Assembly (NCBI RefSeq): GCF_024347195.1 | Contig: NZ_AP025281.1 | Coordinates: 1,426,001 to 1,490,000, forward strand | Direction: 5' to 3' | Origin: Aliamphritea hakodatensis | Lineage (GTDB): Bacteria > Pseudomonadota > Gammaproteobacteria > Pseudomonadales > Balneatricaceae | Length of the DNA stretch: 64,000 bases | In this document: positions 27,128 through 35,756 of the stretch, piece after piece | How the letters are laid out: each line of letters starts with the position of its first letter | Position numbering within the stretch: position 1 is the stretch's first letter | Translations under genes and position numbers: made by a program | Notes under the pieces: model-generated | The model's input: only the letters and a program-made list of their open reading frames with translations | Told to the model about the DNA's origin: nothing | Databases searched by the model: none

Positions 27128-27144
27128 GGTTGGAGGATATAAAA

Positions 27145-28362
27145 ATGGCAGTAGGTAACGGTGCAATCCCTGAACTTCATCCGGTTGCGGGTATGCGTGT
27201 AGGTACGACTTCAGCAGGTGTAAAAACGCCGGGCCGTCCGGATCTGGTGCTGATGGAACTGGGAGAGCAGGCCACAGTGGCCGGGGTTTTCACCCTTAAC
27301 CAGTTTTGTGCCGCACCGGTGCGTATCTGTAAGACAAACCTGCAATCAGATAAGCCCCGTTATCTGGTGATTAATACCGGCAATGCCAATGCTGGCACCG
27401 GTAAAGAAGGCCATGAAGATGCACTGACGTGCTGTCAGGCGGTTGCTGATCATGCTGGTGTAAAGCTGGAAGAAGTATTGCCATTTTCTACCGGTGTTAT
27501 CGGCGAGAAACTGCCAGTTGAGCGTATTACTTCAGCGGTTCCTGCTGCGTTTGAGGCGTTGTCTGAGAATGGCTGGCTGGATGCCGCCAGCGGTATTATG
27601 ACCACGGATACCCGCCCTAAGGCTTATTCAACTCAGTTTGAATATCAGGGGCAAACCATTACCTTTAGCGGTATTTCTAAAGGTGCGGGCATGATTAAAC
27701 CGAATATGGCGACGATGCTTGCCTATGTGGCGACAGATGCAGCAGTGGATGCTGAGCTGTTACAGCAGATGCTTAAACGTTCAGCGGATAAGAGCTTTAA
27801 CCGGGTCACCATTGATGGTGATACTTCTACCAATGACTCTTGCATGCTGATTGCAACCGGTGCCAGTGGGCTGAATGTTTCGGAAGCTGATGCCGAACTG
27901 TTTGCTGCCTTTAATCATGCCCTTGATGACATTATGTTGCAGCTGGCTCAGGCGATTGTGCGGGATGGCGAAGGTGCGACTAAATTTATTACCGTCTCTG
28001 TTGAACAGGCGGGCAGTTCAGAAGAAGCTCTGTTAGCAGCATATGCGGTTTCACATTCTCCGCTGGTGAAAACGGCGCTGTTCGCAAGCGATCCTAACTG
28101 GGGGCGGATTCTGGCGGCTGTCGGTTATGCCGGTATTGAGAATCTGGATGTTGATGCCTTACAGATCTATCTGGGTGATGTCTGCATTGTTGAAGATGGT
28201 GGACGTGCTGCCAGCTACACAGAAGACGCTGGTCAGGCGGTAATGAATGAAGAAGAAATCACCATTCGTATCGTACTGAACCGTGGCGATGTCGCTGAGA
28301 CTGTCTGGACGACCGATCTGAGTAAAGAATACGTGTCTATTAATGCTGATTACCGCTCCTGA
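27145..28362 (+). CDS. argJ: Bifunctional ornithine acetyltransferase / N-acetylglutamate synthase
   Basis: ArgJ, 405 residues, recycles the acetyl group in arginine synthesis. It is made as a precursor that cleaves itself before a threonine nucleophile: the motif KGAGMIKPNMATM gives Thr190 as the first residue of the beta chain. Other family stretches are INTGNANAGTG, TTDTRPK and ASDPNWGRILAA. ATG 27145 with GGAGGA upstream is chosen over an in-frame TTG at 27130. It commonly follows secA in gammaproteobacteria, and the Nudix gene starts 15 bases after it. Confidence 0.96.
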   Translation: MAVGNGAIPELHPVAGMRVGTTSAGVKTPGRPDLVLMELGEQATVAGVFTLNQFCAAPVRICKTNLQSDKPRYLVINTGNANAGTGKEGHEDALTCCQAVADHAGVKLEEVLPFSTGVIGEKLPVERITSAVPAAFEALSENGWLDAASGIMTTDTRPKAYSTQFEYQGQTITFSGISKGAGMIKPNMATMLAYVATDAAVDAELLQQMLKRSADKSFNRVTIDGDTSTNDSCMLIATGASGLNVSEADAELFAAFNHALDDIMLQLAQAIVRDGEGATKFITVSVEQAGSSEEALLAAYAVSHSPLVKTALFASDPNWGRILAAVGYAGIENLDVDALQIYLGDVCIVEDGGRAASYTEDAGQAVMNEEEITIRIVLNRGDVAETVWTTDLSKEYVSINADYRS

Positions 28363-28377
28363 GCAGGACTGTTACCG

Positions 28378-29310
28378 ATGCCTGAACTGATCCATGTTGC
28401 TGCGGCGGCCATTTTTAATCCGGAAGGGCAGGTGCTGCTTGCCCTGCGCAGTAAAAAACAGCATCAGGGCGGCCTGTGGGAGTTTCCTGGCGGAAAAGTA
28501 GAAGCGGGTGAATTGGTACGTGACGCCCTTGCCAGAGAGCTTGAAGAAGAGTTAGGCATCCGGATTGACCAGATGTCCACCCGGCCGCTGATCCAGGTGC
28601 CTTATCATTACCCAGATAAGTCTGTGCTGCTGGATGTTTTTAAGGTATCCGGCTTTTCCGGGGTGCCACATGGTGCTGAAGGGCAGCCACTGGAGTGGGT
28701 AAATATAGCGGATTTGGATAAGTATGACTTCCCTGCTGCAAATACCCCGATTGTGAATGCGCTGTTATTACCGGAGAAGATAGCCGTTACAGGCAGCGCT
28801 GAAAGTAATGCCCAGTACATCGAGAAATCTGCCGGTGCATTTAACAAAGGTGCGCAGTGGCTGATGTTAAGGGCTCACGGGCTGGCGTCTGCTGAAAGGA
28901 CAGAGCTGGCCAGACATCTGATGGATCGTGAAGGGGCTGTTGTCTGCCTGAACGGAAGCATTGAAGAGGCGAATGCCGCGGGTGTTGACGCGTTGCACCT
29001 TACATCTTCCCGGTTGATGGCTTTGCAGGACCGCTCTGTGTTTAAAGGGCGCTGGTTAAGTGCCTCTTGTCATGATGAAGAACAGTTACAGCAAGCCGTG
29101 GCGTTAGGGCTGGACTTTGTTACTCTTTCGCCGGTTAACCCGACGGCAACGCATCCGGATCAGGAAGGGATCGGCTGGGATGCGTTTTCTCAGTTGGCGA
29201 ATGCGTATCCGTTACCGGTTTATGCGCTGGGTGGCATGGCTGCAGAGGATCTGGAGATATGCTGGGACCATGGAGGTCAGGGAATCTGTGCAATCCGGGA
29301 GTTCTGGTGA
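28378..29310 (+). CDS. Nudix hydrolase (MutT-like) fused to ThiE-like domain
   Basis: A 310-residue two-domain protein. The N-terminal half is a MutT-type Nudix hydrolase with the box starting GGKVEAGE near residue 38 and continuing to RELEEELGI; it probably clears 8-oxo-dGTP or similar nucleotides. The C-terminal half resembles thiamine-phosphate synthase/TenI barrels (LHLTSSRLMAL, DFVTLSPVNPTATHP, VYALGGMAAEDL). That domain fusion is common in this position in gammaproteobacteria; the role of the second domain is not established. It is likely co-transcribed with argJ. Confidence 0.9.
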   Translation: MPELIHVAAAAIFNPEGQVLLALRSKKQHQGGLWEFPGGKVEAGELVRDALARELEEELGIRIDQMSTRPLIQVPYHYPDKSVLLDVFKVSGFSGVPHGAEGQPLEWVNIADLDKYDFPAANTPIVNALLLPEKIAVTGSAESNAQYIEKSAGAFNKGAQWLMLRAHGLASAERTELARHLMDREGAVVCLNGSIEEANAAGVDALHLTSSRLMALQDRSVFKGRWLSASCHDEEQLQQAVALGLDFVTLSPVNPTATHPDQEGIGWDAFSQLANAYPLPVYALGGMAAEDLEICWDHGGQGICAIREFW

Positions 29311-29314
29311 TTTG

Positions 29315-29336
29315 AGGAGCTCTGCAGAGAGCTCCT
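29315..29336. terminator. Hairpin between convergent Nudix gene and yacG
   Basis: AGGAGCTCT and AGAGCTCCT form a perfect 9-bp stem around GCAG between two convergent genes. There is no T tract on either side, so termination may be weak or the hairpin may be an mRNA end. Confidence 0.45.
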
Positions 29337-29353
29337 GATGCGGTAGCTGATTC

Positions 29354-29578
29354 TCAGTGCAGGCGTGGTTTCGCTTCGTCGATCCGGCTTTCCGGGTCTT
29401 CGAAACTGCTACTGTAATCATCCAGTTCCGGTTCGCTGGCAATCTGGTACTCTTCACTGGCCCAGGCGCCTAAATCCAGGGTCCGGCACCTTTCACTGCA
29501 GAAGGGCCTGGATTGATTGTTGGTGCTCCATTCATTTTTTTTGCCGCACTGGGGGCAGTCGACCATTGGTTTGCTCAT
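29354..29578 (-). CDS. yacG: DNA gyrase inhibitor YacG, zinc-binding
   Basis: A 74-residue protein with the YacG zinc motif: CPQCGKK near the N-terminus and then FCSERCRTLDLGAWASEEY. In E. coli YacG binds GyrB and inhibits gyrase. ATG 29578 (MSKPMVDCPQ) is chosen; a second ATG immediately upstream (29581) is possible, whereas the much longer upstream extension would run into coaE. The tail is acidic. Last gene of the pilBCD-coaE-yacG unit. Confidence 0.93.
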   Translation of the reverse strand: MSKPMVDCPQCGKKNEWSTNNQSRPFCSERCRTLDLGAWASEEYQIASEPELDDYSSSFEDPESRIDEAKPRLH

Positions 29579-29597
29579 CATCTGATCTCGGTACTTT

Positions 29598-30194
29598 TTA
29601 CGTTTTAGCCTGCTGAAGAAACAGTGTATGCAGGCTGTCGACCTGTTCATCCAGCGCTGCTTGCGGGCCACTATTATCAATAATGTGGCTGGCTTTGTCT
29701 AAGCGTTCCTGCCGTGACATCTGAGCGGCGATAATTTTCCGGATCTGTTCAGCAGAGTTATTGTCCCTGGCGCAGCTGCGTTCAATCTGTAATTCCTCAG
29801 CTATATCTACAACGACAACGTCGTCGCACAGTAAGTACTGATCTGTTTCCAGCAATAAAGGGGAGGTCAGAATTGCGTAAGGGCTGTCAGCGCAGTTTAA
29901 CTGGCTGACGATGCTCTCGCGAATAATGGGGTGGAGTAATTCTTCAAGCCACTTTCTTTCAGCCGGTGATGAAAATACCAGCTTGCGCAACCCAGCCCGG
30001 TTGAGAGTGCCGTCAGCATTAACAATCTCATCCCCAAAGTGCTGCTGTATTTTTGATAATGCCGGTGTGCCGGGTTCTACGACTTCTCTGGCGACAATAT
30101 CCGCATCAATGACAGTTATACCAAGATTGATAAAGTGGTCAGAAACGGCCGTTTTTCCGCTGCCAATGCCGCCGGTAATGCCTATGATCAGCAT
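29598..30194 (-). CDS. coaE: Dephospho-CoA kinase
   Basis: The last step of coenzyme A synthesis, 198 residues. The N-terminal P-loop GITGGIGSGKTAVSDHF and the following VIDADIVAREVVEPG segment are diagnostic, as is LLLETDQYLLCDDVVVVD. Three bases separate it from pilD. The pilD-coaE-yacG order is a well-known arrangement in gammaproteobacteria and reflects linkage rather than a pilus function. Confidence 0.95.
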   Translation of the reverse strand: MLIIGITGGIGSGKTAVSDHFINLGITVIDADIVAREVVEPGTPALSKIQQHFGDEIVNADGTLNRAGLRKLVFSSPAERKWLEELLHPIIRESIVSQLNCADSPYAILTSPLLLETDQYLLCDDVVVVDIAEELQIERSCARDNNSAEQIRKIIAAQMSRQERLDKASHIIDNSGPQAALDEQVDSLHTLFLQQAKT

Positions 30195-30196
30195 CG

Positions 30197-31063
30197 TTAT
30201 ACCTGAAGGAAGTGTAAATAAAAACCGGTTATTTCACTGCCCCAAAGCATTGCGATCCACCCGGCACAGGCGAGGTAAGGCCCAAAAGGAATCGGGTTCT
30301 GAGCCTCATGCCGGCGCAACAGGATCATGGTTATTCCAAGCACAGCGCCGACCAGTGAGGAAAGCAGGATAATCAGCGGCAGCATGCTGGCACCTGCCCA
30401 GGCACCCAGTGCAGCAAGCAACTTGAAGTCGCCGTATCCCATGCCTTCTTTGCCGGTCAGTAATTTAAATAGCCAGTAAATGCTCCACAGGGACAGGTAG
30501 CCAAGTACTGCCCCCCAAAGGGCCTGTGGCAGTGAGGTAAAATAATCAAAACTGTTCACGATTAAACCCAGCCAGATCAGCGGCAGGGTGATCTTATCCG
30601 GCAGTAGCTGGTGGTCAACGTCAATCATAGTCAGGCAGATCAGGCACCAGGTTAAAAAGACCAGTGACAGGCTGACCAGATTAAAACCAAACTGGTAGAC
30701 GATACAGGCGCTGAGTAATCCTGTTGTCAGCTCAATAAACGGGTACCGGAGTGATATCTTTATTTTACAGGACGAGCAGGCCCCTTTTAAAAACAGGTAG
30801 CTGAGAACAGGTATATTCTCATACCAGCGAATCTTGTGCTGACAATTCGGGCAGGCAGAAGCGGGTACGCTCAGGTTAAATTTATCAGTTGGCGTGGCTT
30901 CAGTGCTTTCATTTAATTCAGCTATCTGTTCTTCCCACTCCCGTTCCATCATCACTGGCAGGCGATAAATCACTACGTTGAGGAAGCTACCTACACACAG
31001 CGAAAAAATAAGGGTAATAGAAATAGAAAACCAGGGAGTGGCTGCAATGTATTCAATAATCAT
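30197..31063 (-). CDS. pilD: Type IV prepilin peptidase / N-methyltransferase
   Basis: An inner-membrane aspartyl protease of 288 residues that removes the prepilin leader and methylates the new N-terminus. The methyltransferase domain has the four-cysteine zinc site C71, C74, C96 and C99. Catalytic aspartates are in MIDVDHQLLPD (near 148-150) and the GYGDFKL loop (Asp212). About eight membrane helices are expected. It would process the two pilins encoded divergently at 34340 and 34844. Confidence 0.95.
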   Translation of the reverse strand: MIIEYIAATPWFSISITLIFSLCVGSFLNVVIYRLPVMMEREWEEQIAELNESTEATPTDKFNLSVPASACPNCQHKIRWYENIPVLSYLFLKGACSSCKIKISLRYPFIELTTGLLSACIVYQFGFNLVSLSLVFLTWCLICLTMIDVDHQLLPDKITLPLIWLGLIVNSFDYFTSLPQALWGAVLGYLSLWSIYWLFKLLTGKEGMGYGDFKLLAALGAWAGASMLPLIILLSSLVGAVLGITMILLRRHEAQNPIPFGPYLACAGWIAMLWGSEITGFYLHFLQV

Positions 31064-31087
31064 AAAATAGTAATTCGTTGTATCGAT

Positions 31088-32314
31088 TCAAATAACTGAG
31101 CCAAGTTGGAAAATTGGCAGGTACATGGCGATAACCAGTCCACCTACCAGGATACCTAATATTGCCATGATCATGGGTTCGATCAGGCTGGACAGATTAT
31201 CCACGGCATTATCAACTTCTTCCTCGTAGAAATTAGCAATTTTATCGAGCATCATATCTAAAGAGCCTGCTTCTTCGCCGATTGCAATCATCTGTGTGGC
31301 CATCGGCGGAAACAGCCCGGTCATATTTACGGCGTTTTTTAAAGACTGACCGGTAGAAACGCCATTTTTAATCTGCATGATGGCCGTTGAATAGACAATA
31401 TTGCCCGAAGCACCTGCCGCTGATTCCAGGGCATTAACTAATGGGACGCCCGCAGCAAAGGTGGTAGAAAGGGTTCTGGCAAACCGGGCGATGGCTGAGT
31501 TATGCAGGATTTTCCCGATGATGGGCAGTTTCAGTACCGCGCGGTCAACGGACGCTCGAAGCTTCGCTGAGCTTTGCATCGATTTTTGGAACAGATAACC
31601 TGAGACAATTATTGCTAACAAGGCAATGAACCACCATTCGCGGGCCACCACGGAAAGTCCCACAACGAACTGGGTGAAGGCGGGCAGTTCAGCCCCAAAA
31701 GACTGGAAAACACTTTCGAACTGCGGAACCACCTTAATGAGCAAAATGGCAGATACAATGACCCCGATCACAATAACGGCGATGGGATAGGTCATGGCTT
31801 TTTTAATTTTAGCTTTCAGGGATTCAATTTTTTCTTTGTAGGTGGCGATCCGGTCAAGCATGGTCTCAAGTGAGCCAGACTGTTCGCCCGCCTGAACCAG
31901 ATTGCAGAATAATTCATCAAAGTACTTTGGGTGTTTCTCCAGTGCTTTGGCAAAGCTGGTGCCGCTGTTAACGTCATTTTTCAGCTCATTGATGACTTTT
32001 TTTAGTTGTATTTTTTCAATGCCGTTCGAGACGATATCAAATCCTTGCAGCAGTGGAACACCGGATTTAAGCATTGTGGCCATTTGGCGGGTAAAAAGGG
32101 CAATGTCTAATGGTTTTATTGGCTTGGAGGCCTTGCTGAAAACGCTGCTGGTTTGTTTTCGTACCTTTCTGGGAAGTAAGCCCTGACGGCGTAACTGGGC
32201 CTTGGCAATGGTCAGGTTTTCAGCATCTATTGTTCCTTTACTGGGGTTGCCGGTTTTATCTTTGCCTTCCCATATAAAGGTAGTAGGTAATTTTTCTTTC
32301 TTTTTAATGGCCAT
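31088..32314 (-). CDS. pilC: Type IV pilus inner-membrane platform protein PilC
   Basis: A 408-residue GspF/PilC family protein that couples the assembly ATPase to the growing pilus. It contains two GspF domains: the first has FTRQMATMLKSGVPLLQG and the second FARTLSTTFAAGVPLVNALE, with membrane helices near the middle and at the C-terminus (PMIMAILGILVGGLVIAMYL). Twenty bases downstream of pilB. Confidence 0.95.
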   Translation of the reverse strand: MAIKKKEKLPTTFIWEGKDKTGNPSKGTIDAENLTIAKAQLRRQGLLPRKVRKQTSSVFSKASKPIKPLDIALFTRQMATMLKSGVPLLQGFDIVSNGIEKIQLKKVINELKNDVNSGTSFAKALEKHPKYFDELFCNLVQAGEQSGSLETMLDRIATYKEKIESLKAKIKKAMTYPIAVIVIGVIVSAILLIKVVPQFESVFQSFGAELPAFTQFVVGLSVVAREWWFIALLAIIVSGYLFQKSMQSSAKLRASVDRAVLKLPIIGKILHNSAIARFARTLSTTFAAGVPLVNALESAAGASGNIVYSTAIMQIKNGVSTGQSLKNAVNMTGLFPPMATQMIAIGEEAGSLDMMLDKIANFYEEEVDNAVDNLSSLIEPMIMAILGILVGGLVIAMYLPIFQLGSVI

Positions 32315-32334
32315 GTATTGCTAACACCGTCCTG

Positions 32335-34053
32335 TTAAACCTTGATTACCCGGTTGATTTCTTCAAGGCTGGTGAGGCCCTGACTTACTTTGTGTAACCC
32401 GGAATGGCGTAAGGTTTTAAATCCCTGTTTTACAGCAACCGCCTGAATATCTAATGAAGAGCCGTTGGACATAATGCTTTCGGCTATTTCCTGACTCATA
32501 GACAGCATTTCGTAAATACCGACCCGTCCTTTGTATCCTTTGTTGCACTTACCACAGCCCTTAGGGTTAGCTTCAAACAAGCTTAACTGATTAGTGAGCT
32601 GCTCATCACTAAAGCCTGCTTCTTTTAGTGCCTCTTTTGGGATGTTTGCCGGCTGTTTACAGTGGGTACAAAGGCGTCTTGCCAGCCGCTGGGCAATAAT
32701 CAGACTGACGGAGGTGGCTATGTTAAATGCCGGCACCCCCATGTTGCGCAGTCGGGTCAGGGTTTCCGGGGCGCTGTTGGTGTGCAGGGTGGAGAGCACC
32801 ATGTGGCCGGTTTGTGCGGCTTTAATGCCAATTTCGGCGGTTTCCAGATCCCGGATCTCACCCACCATGACTACATCCGGGTCCTGACGGAGGAAAGCCC
32901 TTAAGGCTTCAGCAAATGTCAGACCTACCTTAGTGTTTACATGCACCTGGTTGATGCCTTCGAGGTTAATCTCCACCGGATCTTCTGCGGTGGAAATATT
33001 GCGTTCGGTAGTGTTAAGAATGTTCAGGCCGGTATAGAGGGAAACGGTTTTACCGCTGCCGGTGGGGCCGGTGACCAAAATCATACCCTGGGGTTTTTCT
33101 AACGTTTCCAGATACAGAGCCTTCTGTTCCGGTTCGAATCCGAGGGCTTCTACGCCCATCTGCGCGCTGGTGGGGTCCAGAATACGCAATACAATCTTTT
33201 CACCCCATAAGGTGGGCAGGGTGTTTACCCGGAAATCGATGGAGCGTTTTTTCGACAGGCGCATTTTAATCCGCCCGTCCTGAGGCATGCGTCGTTCAGA
33301 AATGTCCATCTGGGACATAACTTTTAAACGGGCAGACAGCTGCAGCGCTAAGTTGGTAGGTGGTTTAGCCACTTCCTGTAAAATGCCATCTACCCGACTA
33401 CGAATCCGGTAGCTTTTTTCGTACGGTTCAAAGTGAATATCGGATGCGCCATTTTTAATGGCATCTAACAGAATTTTATTAACGAAACGAACAATTGGCG
33501 CATCATTAGCTGCATCGTCGGCCTGATCCTCCTGTTGATTTTCAGTTGGATCTTCGACGTCCAGATTGTCCAGATCAGCATCGTCCAGGCCTTCCAGAGC
33601 AGAGTTTTGTTCGTCAAGAAAACTGTCGATCAGGCGGTTTAGTTTGTCTTCTTCAACTATTACCGCTTCGGTGGTTATACCGGTATTAAACTTGAATTCA
33701 TCTAGGGCCTGTATATTGGTCGGGTCTGAGATGCCGACAAATAAGCGATTCTCCCGTTGTATCAGCGGCAGGGCGTGATGTTTACTGATGAGTTTCTCAT
33801 CAACCAGGCTTTTAGGCATGCTTTCCGGATCGAGCATATCCAGATCCAGAATCGGCATGCCAAACTCATCCGCGGCAGCGGCAGCTGCGCGGTAAGCACT
33901 GACCAGACGGTTAGCAATAATATGGGAGATAAACGGGGTTTGCTCTTCACGGGATGTTTTAAGTGCCTCCATGGCAACATCTGAAGAAAAAACACCGTCA
34001 TTGACCAGCCGTCTGGCAAGTCCGCTTAAGGGTTGAAAAGGCTGTAAACTCAT
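32335..34053 (-). CDS. pilB: Type IV pilus assembly ATPase PilB
   Basis: The hexameric extension ATPase, 572 residues. An N-terminal MshEN-type domain precedes the GspE ATPase core. Walker A is GPTGSGKT (Lys335); the Asp box, Walker B and His box follow (RFRVNTL-like stretch, LRQDPDVVMVGEIRD, TGHMVLSTLHTN). A four-cysteine zinc motif is in CTHCKQ and CGKCNKGY. The Shine-Dalgarno GAGGAA precedes ATG 34053. First gene of the pilBCD-coaE-yacG unit and divergent from the pilins. Confidence 0.95.
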   Translation of the reverse strand: MSLQPFQPLSGLARRLVNDGVFSSDVAMEALKTSREEQTPFISHIIANRLVSAYRAAAAAADEFGMPILDLDMLDPESMPKSLVDEKLISKHHALPLIQRENRLFVGISDPTNIQALDEFKFNTGITTEAVIVEEDKLNRLIDSFLDEQNSALEGLDDADLDNLDVEDPTENQQEDQADDAANDAPIVRFVNKILLDAIKNGASDIHFEPYEKSYRIRSRVDGILQEVAKPPTNLALQLSARLKVMSQMDISERRMPQDGRIKMRLSKKRSIDFRVNTLPTLWGEKIVLRILDPTSAQMGVEALGFEPEQKALYLETLEKPQGMILVTGPTGSGKTVSLYTGLNILNTTERNISTAEDPVEINLEGINQVHVNTKVGLTFAEALRAFLRQDPDVVMVGEIRDLETAEIGIKAAQTGHMVLSTLHTNSAPETLTRLRNMGVPAFNIATSVSLIIAQRLARRLCTHCKQPANIPKEALKEAGFSDEQLTNQLSLFEANPKGCGKCNKGYKGRVGIYEMLSMSQEIAESIMSNGSSLDIQAVAVKQGFKTLRHSGLHKVSQGLTSLEEINRVIKV

Positions 34054-34252
34054 TGATTCCTCTGCTGAATTTAGCAGTCTTGCTGCCTTGTATTCGTCTT
34101 GGGTTCTAAAGTAACATTTATACGCCGGTTTGAAAAATCAAAGGACTGACTGGCGTGTAGAGAGACAAATCTGTTTCAGCAGACCTGTCATTTTGTGATA
34201 TCCATGTCTGGACTGACATACTAGTTGGGGTAATACTGACTTCAGGCTTGTA

Positions 34253-34309
34253 TGGAGCAAGGATGAAGGGCTTATCGGCAAGGGAGCGTTTTGCTGGAGC
34301 AAGGATGAA
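34253..34309 (+). repeat. 15-bp direct repeat upstream of the pilin gene
   Basis: TGGAGCAAGGATGAA occurs exactly at 34253-34267 and again at 34295-34309, a 42-bp period (four helical turns), ending 30 bases before the first pilin start. Either a tandem regulator-binding site or a local duplication. A weak GG-N10-GC (sigma54-like) pair at 34245-34258 overlaps the first copy. Confidence 0.6.
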
Positions 34310-34339
34310 TTAAAAATAATCTCTGTGGAGAGAAGAAGC

Positions 34340-34759
34340 ATGAAAAAACAACAGGGCTTTACCCTTATCGAATTAATGATCGTTGTTGCGATCATTGGTA
34401 TTTTGGCGTCTATAGCATTACCTGCATACAGAACTTATACTGAGCGGGCTGAGTTTTCTGAAGTAATGCTGGCTGCGGGATCGTATAAAACTGCGATGGA
34501 GTTGGCTGTTCAGACTGGTGGTGTGACTCAAGCAGCAAGCTTGGATGCTGGTCAGGTGGGAATCCCGGCACGTGACCAAAACCCTGCTCAGCCGAATGTC
34601 GGTGATATTAATGCAGTTGATGGCGTAATTACGGCGACAGGGGCGGGCTTTACACAGAATGTTCAACCTACTTATACACTTACAGCTGCAGTTAGTAATG
34701 GAACTATAACTTGGACACGAGGCGGTACTTGTCTGCAAGCAGGTCTGTGTAGTAACTAA
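34340..34759 (+). CDS. pilA: Type IV pilin, first copy
   Basis: A 139-residue type IVa prepilin. The short leader MKKQQG is cleaved before Phe7. The mature N-terminus FTLIELMIVVAIIGIL has the essential glutamate at mature position 5. The C-terminus has a short disulfide-type loop (Cys131 and Cys137, in CLQAGLC). ATG 34340 follows GAGAGAAG; an in-frame GTG at 34325 is rejected because it would lengthen the leader. The strong terminator just after the gene suggests a mostly monocistronic message and a major-pilin role, which is inference. Confidence 0.93.
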   Translation: MKKQQGFTLIELMIVVAIIGILASIALPAYRTYTERAEFSEVMLAAGSYKTAMELAVQTGGVTQAASLDAGQVGIPARDQNPAQPNVGDINAVDGVITATGAGFTQNVQPTYTLTAAVSNGTITWTRGGTCLQAGLCSN

Positions 34760-34773
34760 GATTACTTATTGAG

Positions 34774-34802
34774 AAAAGAGAGGCAATTGCCTCTCTTTTT
34801 TT
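34774..34802 (+). terminator. Strong terminator between the two pilin genes
   Basis: A perfect 26-bp palindrome, 13-bp arms AAAAGAGAGGCAA and TTGCCTCTCTTTT, followed by more Ts. Only 41 bases remain before the second pilin start. Confidence 0.9.
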
Positions 34803-34843
34803 ATCTTCTCAGTGGGAAAAAATGTGGTTCAGAGGAGAGTGTA

Positions 34844-35269
34844 ATGGAAATACAGCGTGGATTTACATTAATTGAATTGATGATTGTAGTAGCCATTATA
34901 GGGATTCTCGCTGCAATAGCCCTTCCTGTTTATTCTACTTATACTGACAGGGCAAGATTTTCTGAAGTTATAACGGCCACGAAACCGCTTAAAGCTGCGG
35001 TTGAAACAGCGGTAAGGTTAAATGAAATAGTAGCCGTGGCGAGCCTTGCTCCTGGTAATCTTGGGATACCCGGTAATGTAGCAGATGCGCCGCAGCCCCG
35101 TGTAGGTTTTGTTGGACTGGGTAACGGTGATGGTGTGATCACTGCCAGGGGCGTAGGTTTTAATCCTGTTAATAACGCACAGCCTGTTTTCGAATTAAGA
35201 GGGGTCATTAATAACGGCACGGTGGTTTGGACCCGTGCAGGTAGTTGTCTTCAGGCAGGTCTTTGTTAA
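34844..35269 (+). CDS. Type IV pilin, second tandem copy
   Basis: A 141-residue prepilin paralogous to the gene just upstream. It has leader MEIQRG and a nearly identical mature start (FTLIELMIVVAIIGILAAIA), with the mature Glu5. The body diverges (basic RARFSEVITATKPLKAA helix), but the C-terminus again ends CLQAGLC, so the pair arose by tandem duplication. ATG 34844 with GGAG upstream is used; the frame is open further upstream across the terminator, which is not coding. With no room for an obvious promoter it probably depends on read-through, so it may be a less abundant subunit. Confidence 0.92.
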   Translation: MEIQRGFTLIELMIVVAIIGILAAIALPVYSTYTDRARFSEVITATKPLKAAVETAVRLNEIVAVASLAPGNLGIPGNVADAPQPRVGFVGLGNGDGVITARGVGFNPVNNAQPVFELRGVINNGTVVWTRAGSCLQAGLC

Positions 35270-35285
35270 TAGACTATTTATTTAG

Positions 35286-35314
35286 AAAAATCCGGCTGAG
35301 GCCGGATTTTTTTT
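35286..35314 (+). terminator. Intrinsic terminator after the second pilin
   Basis: AAAAATCCGGC and GCCGGATTTTT pair perfectly around TGAG and continue into a T tract. Confidence 0.92.
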
Positions 35315-35330
35315 ATGTTTTAATTGGTCT

Positions 35331-35681
35331 ATGAAAAAAACACTTCTGATTATCGTCATTGCTGTAGCCGCTGGTGTTGGCTACTTTCTTGAAACTAAAA
35401 AGGTGCAGGTCACTACGCAGCAGCGTGCTTCCGTGGAAGCGGCATTAGCGCTGGAGTCTGAAAGGTATCCGGCAACACCGGTGTGGTGGGCGGACGGTGA
35501 TATTCTTGCTGTCGGTATGCGGGCTGTTGATGAGGCTGTTATTACCGCCGGAGCGAAAGATATCTGTAAGATACTGTGGAAGTTTGATGTAAACCGCACA
35601 GCTGTCGAAGTTTATGATATCGAAAAAATTCAGCAAAATGATGACTGGAAGCTGATCGGCGGGGCTGATTGTCGCCGCTGA
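35331..35681 (+). CDS. Small membrane-anchored protein of unknown function
   Basis: A 116-residue protein not recognised as any family. An N-terminal hydrophobic helix (KTLLIIVIAVAAGVGYFL) either anchors it or acts as a signal. The remainder is soluble and probably periplasmic, with cysteines at KDICKILW and the C-terminal GADCRR that could form a disulfide. It starts 17 bases after the pilin terminator and is followed by its own terminator. Proximity to the pilins suggests, but does not show, a pilus link. Confidence 0.65.
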   Translation: MKKTLLIIVIAVAAGVGYFLETKKVQVTTQQRASVEAALALESERYPATPVWWADGDILAVGMRAVDEAVITAGAKDICKILWKFDVNRTAVEVYDIEKIQQNDDWKLIGGADCRR

Positions 35682-35714
35682 GATTGTTTCCGGGTTTGAA
35701 GCCAGCGCTTAAAG

Positions 35715-35756
35715 TACGTGTTATCCGGTCCTGAATAACACGTAAACTTCTTTTTT
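35715..35756. terminator. Terminator between the small membrane protein gene and nadC
   Basis: TACGTGTTAT and ATAACACGTA are perfect 10-bp arms around a ten-base loop. A T-rich run follows on the plus strand. It may also serve the convergent nadC on the minus strand, although the T tract is weak there. Confidence 0.75.

Noticed and set aside
34245..34258. Sigma54-like GG-N10-GC element upstream of pilA
   Set aside because: Only the invariant dinucleotides match; the surrounding -24 and -12 bases are poor, so it is not listed as a promoter.
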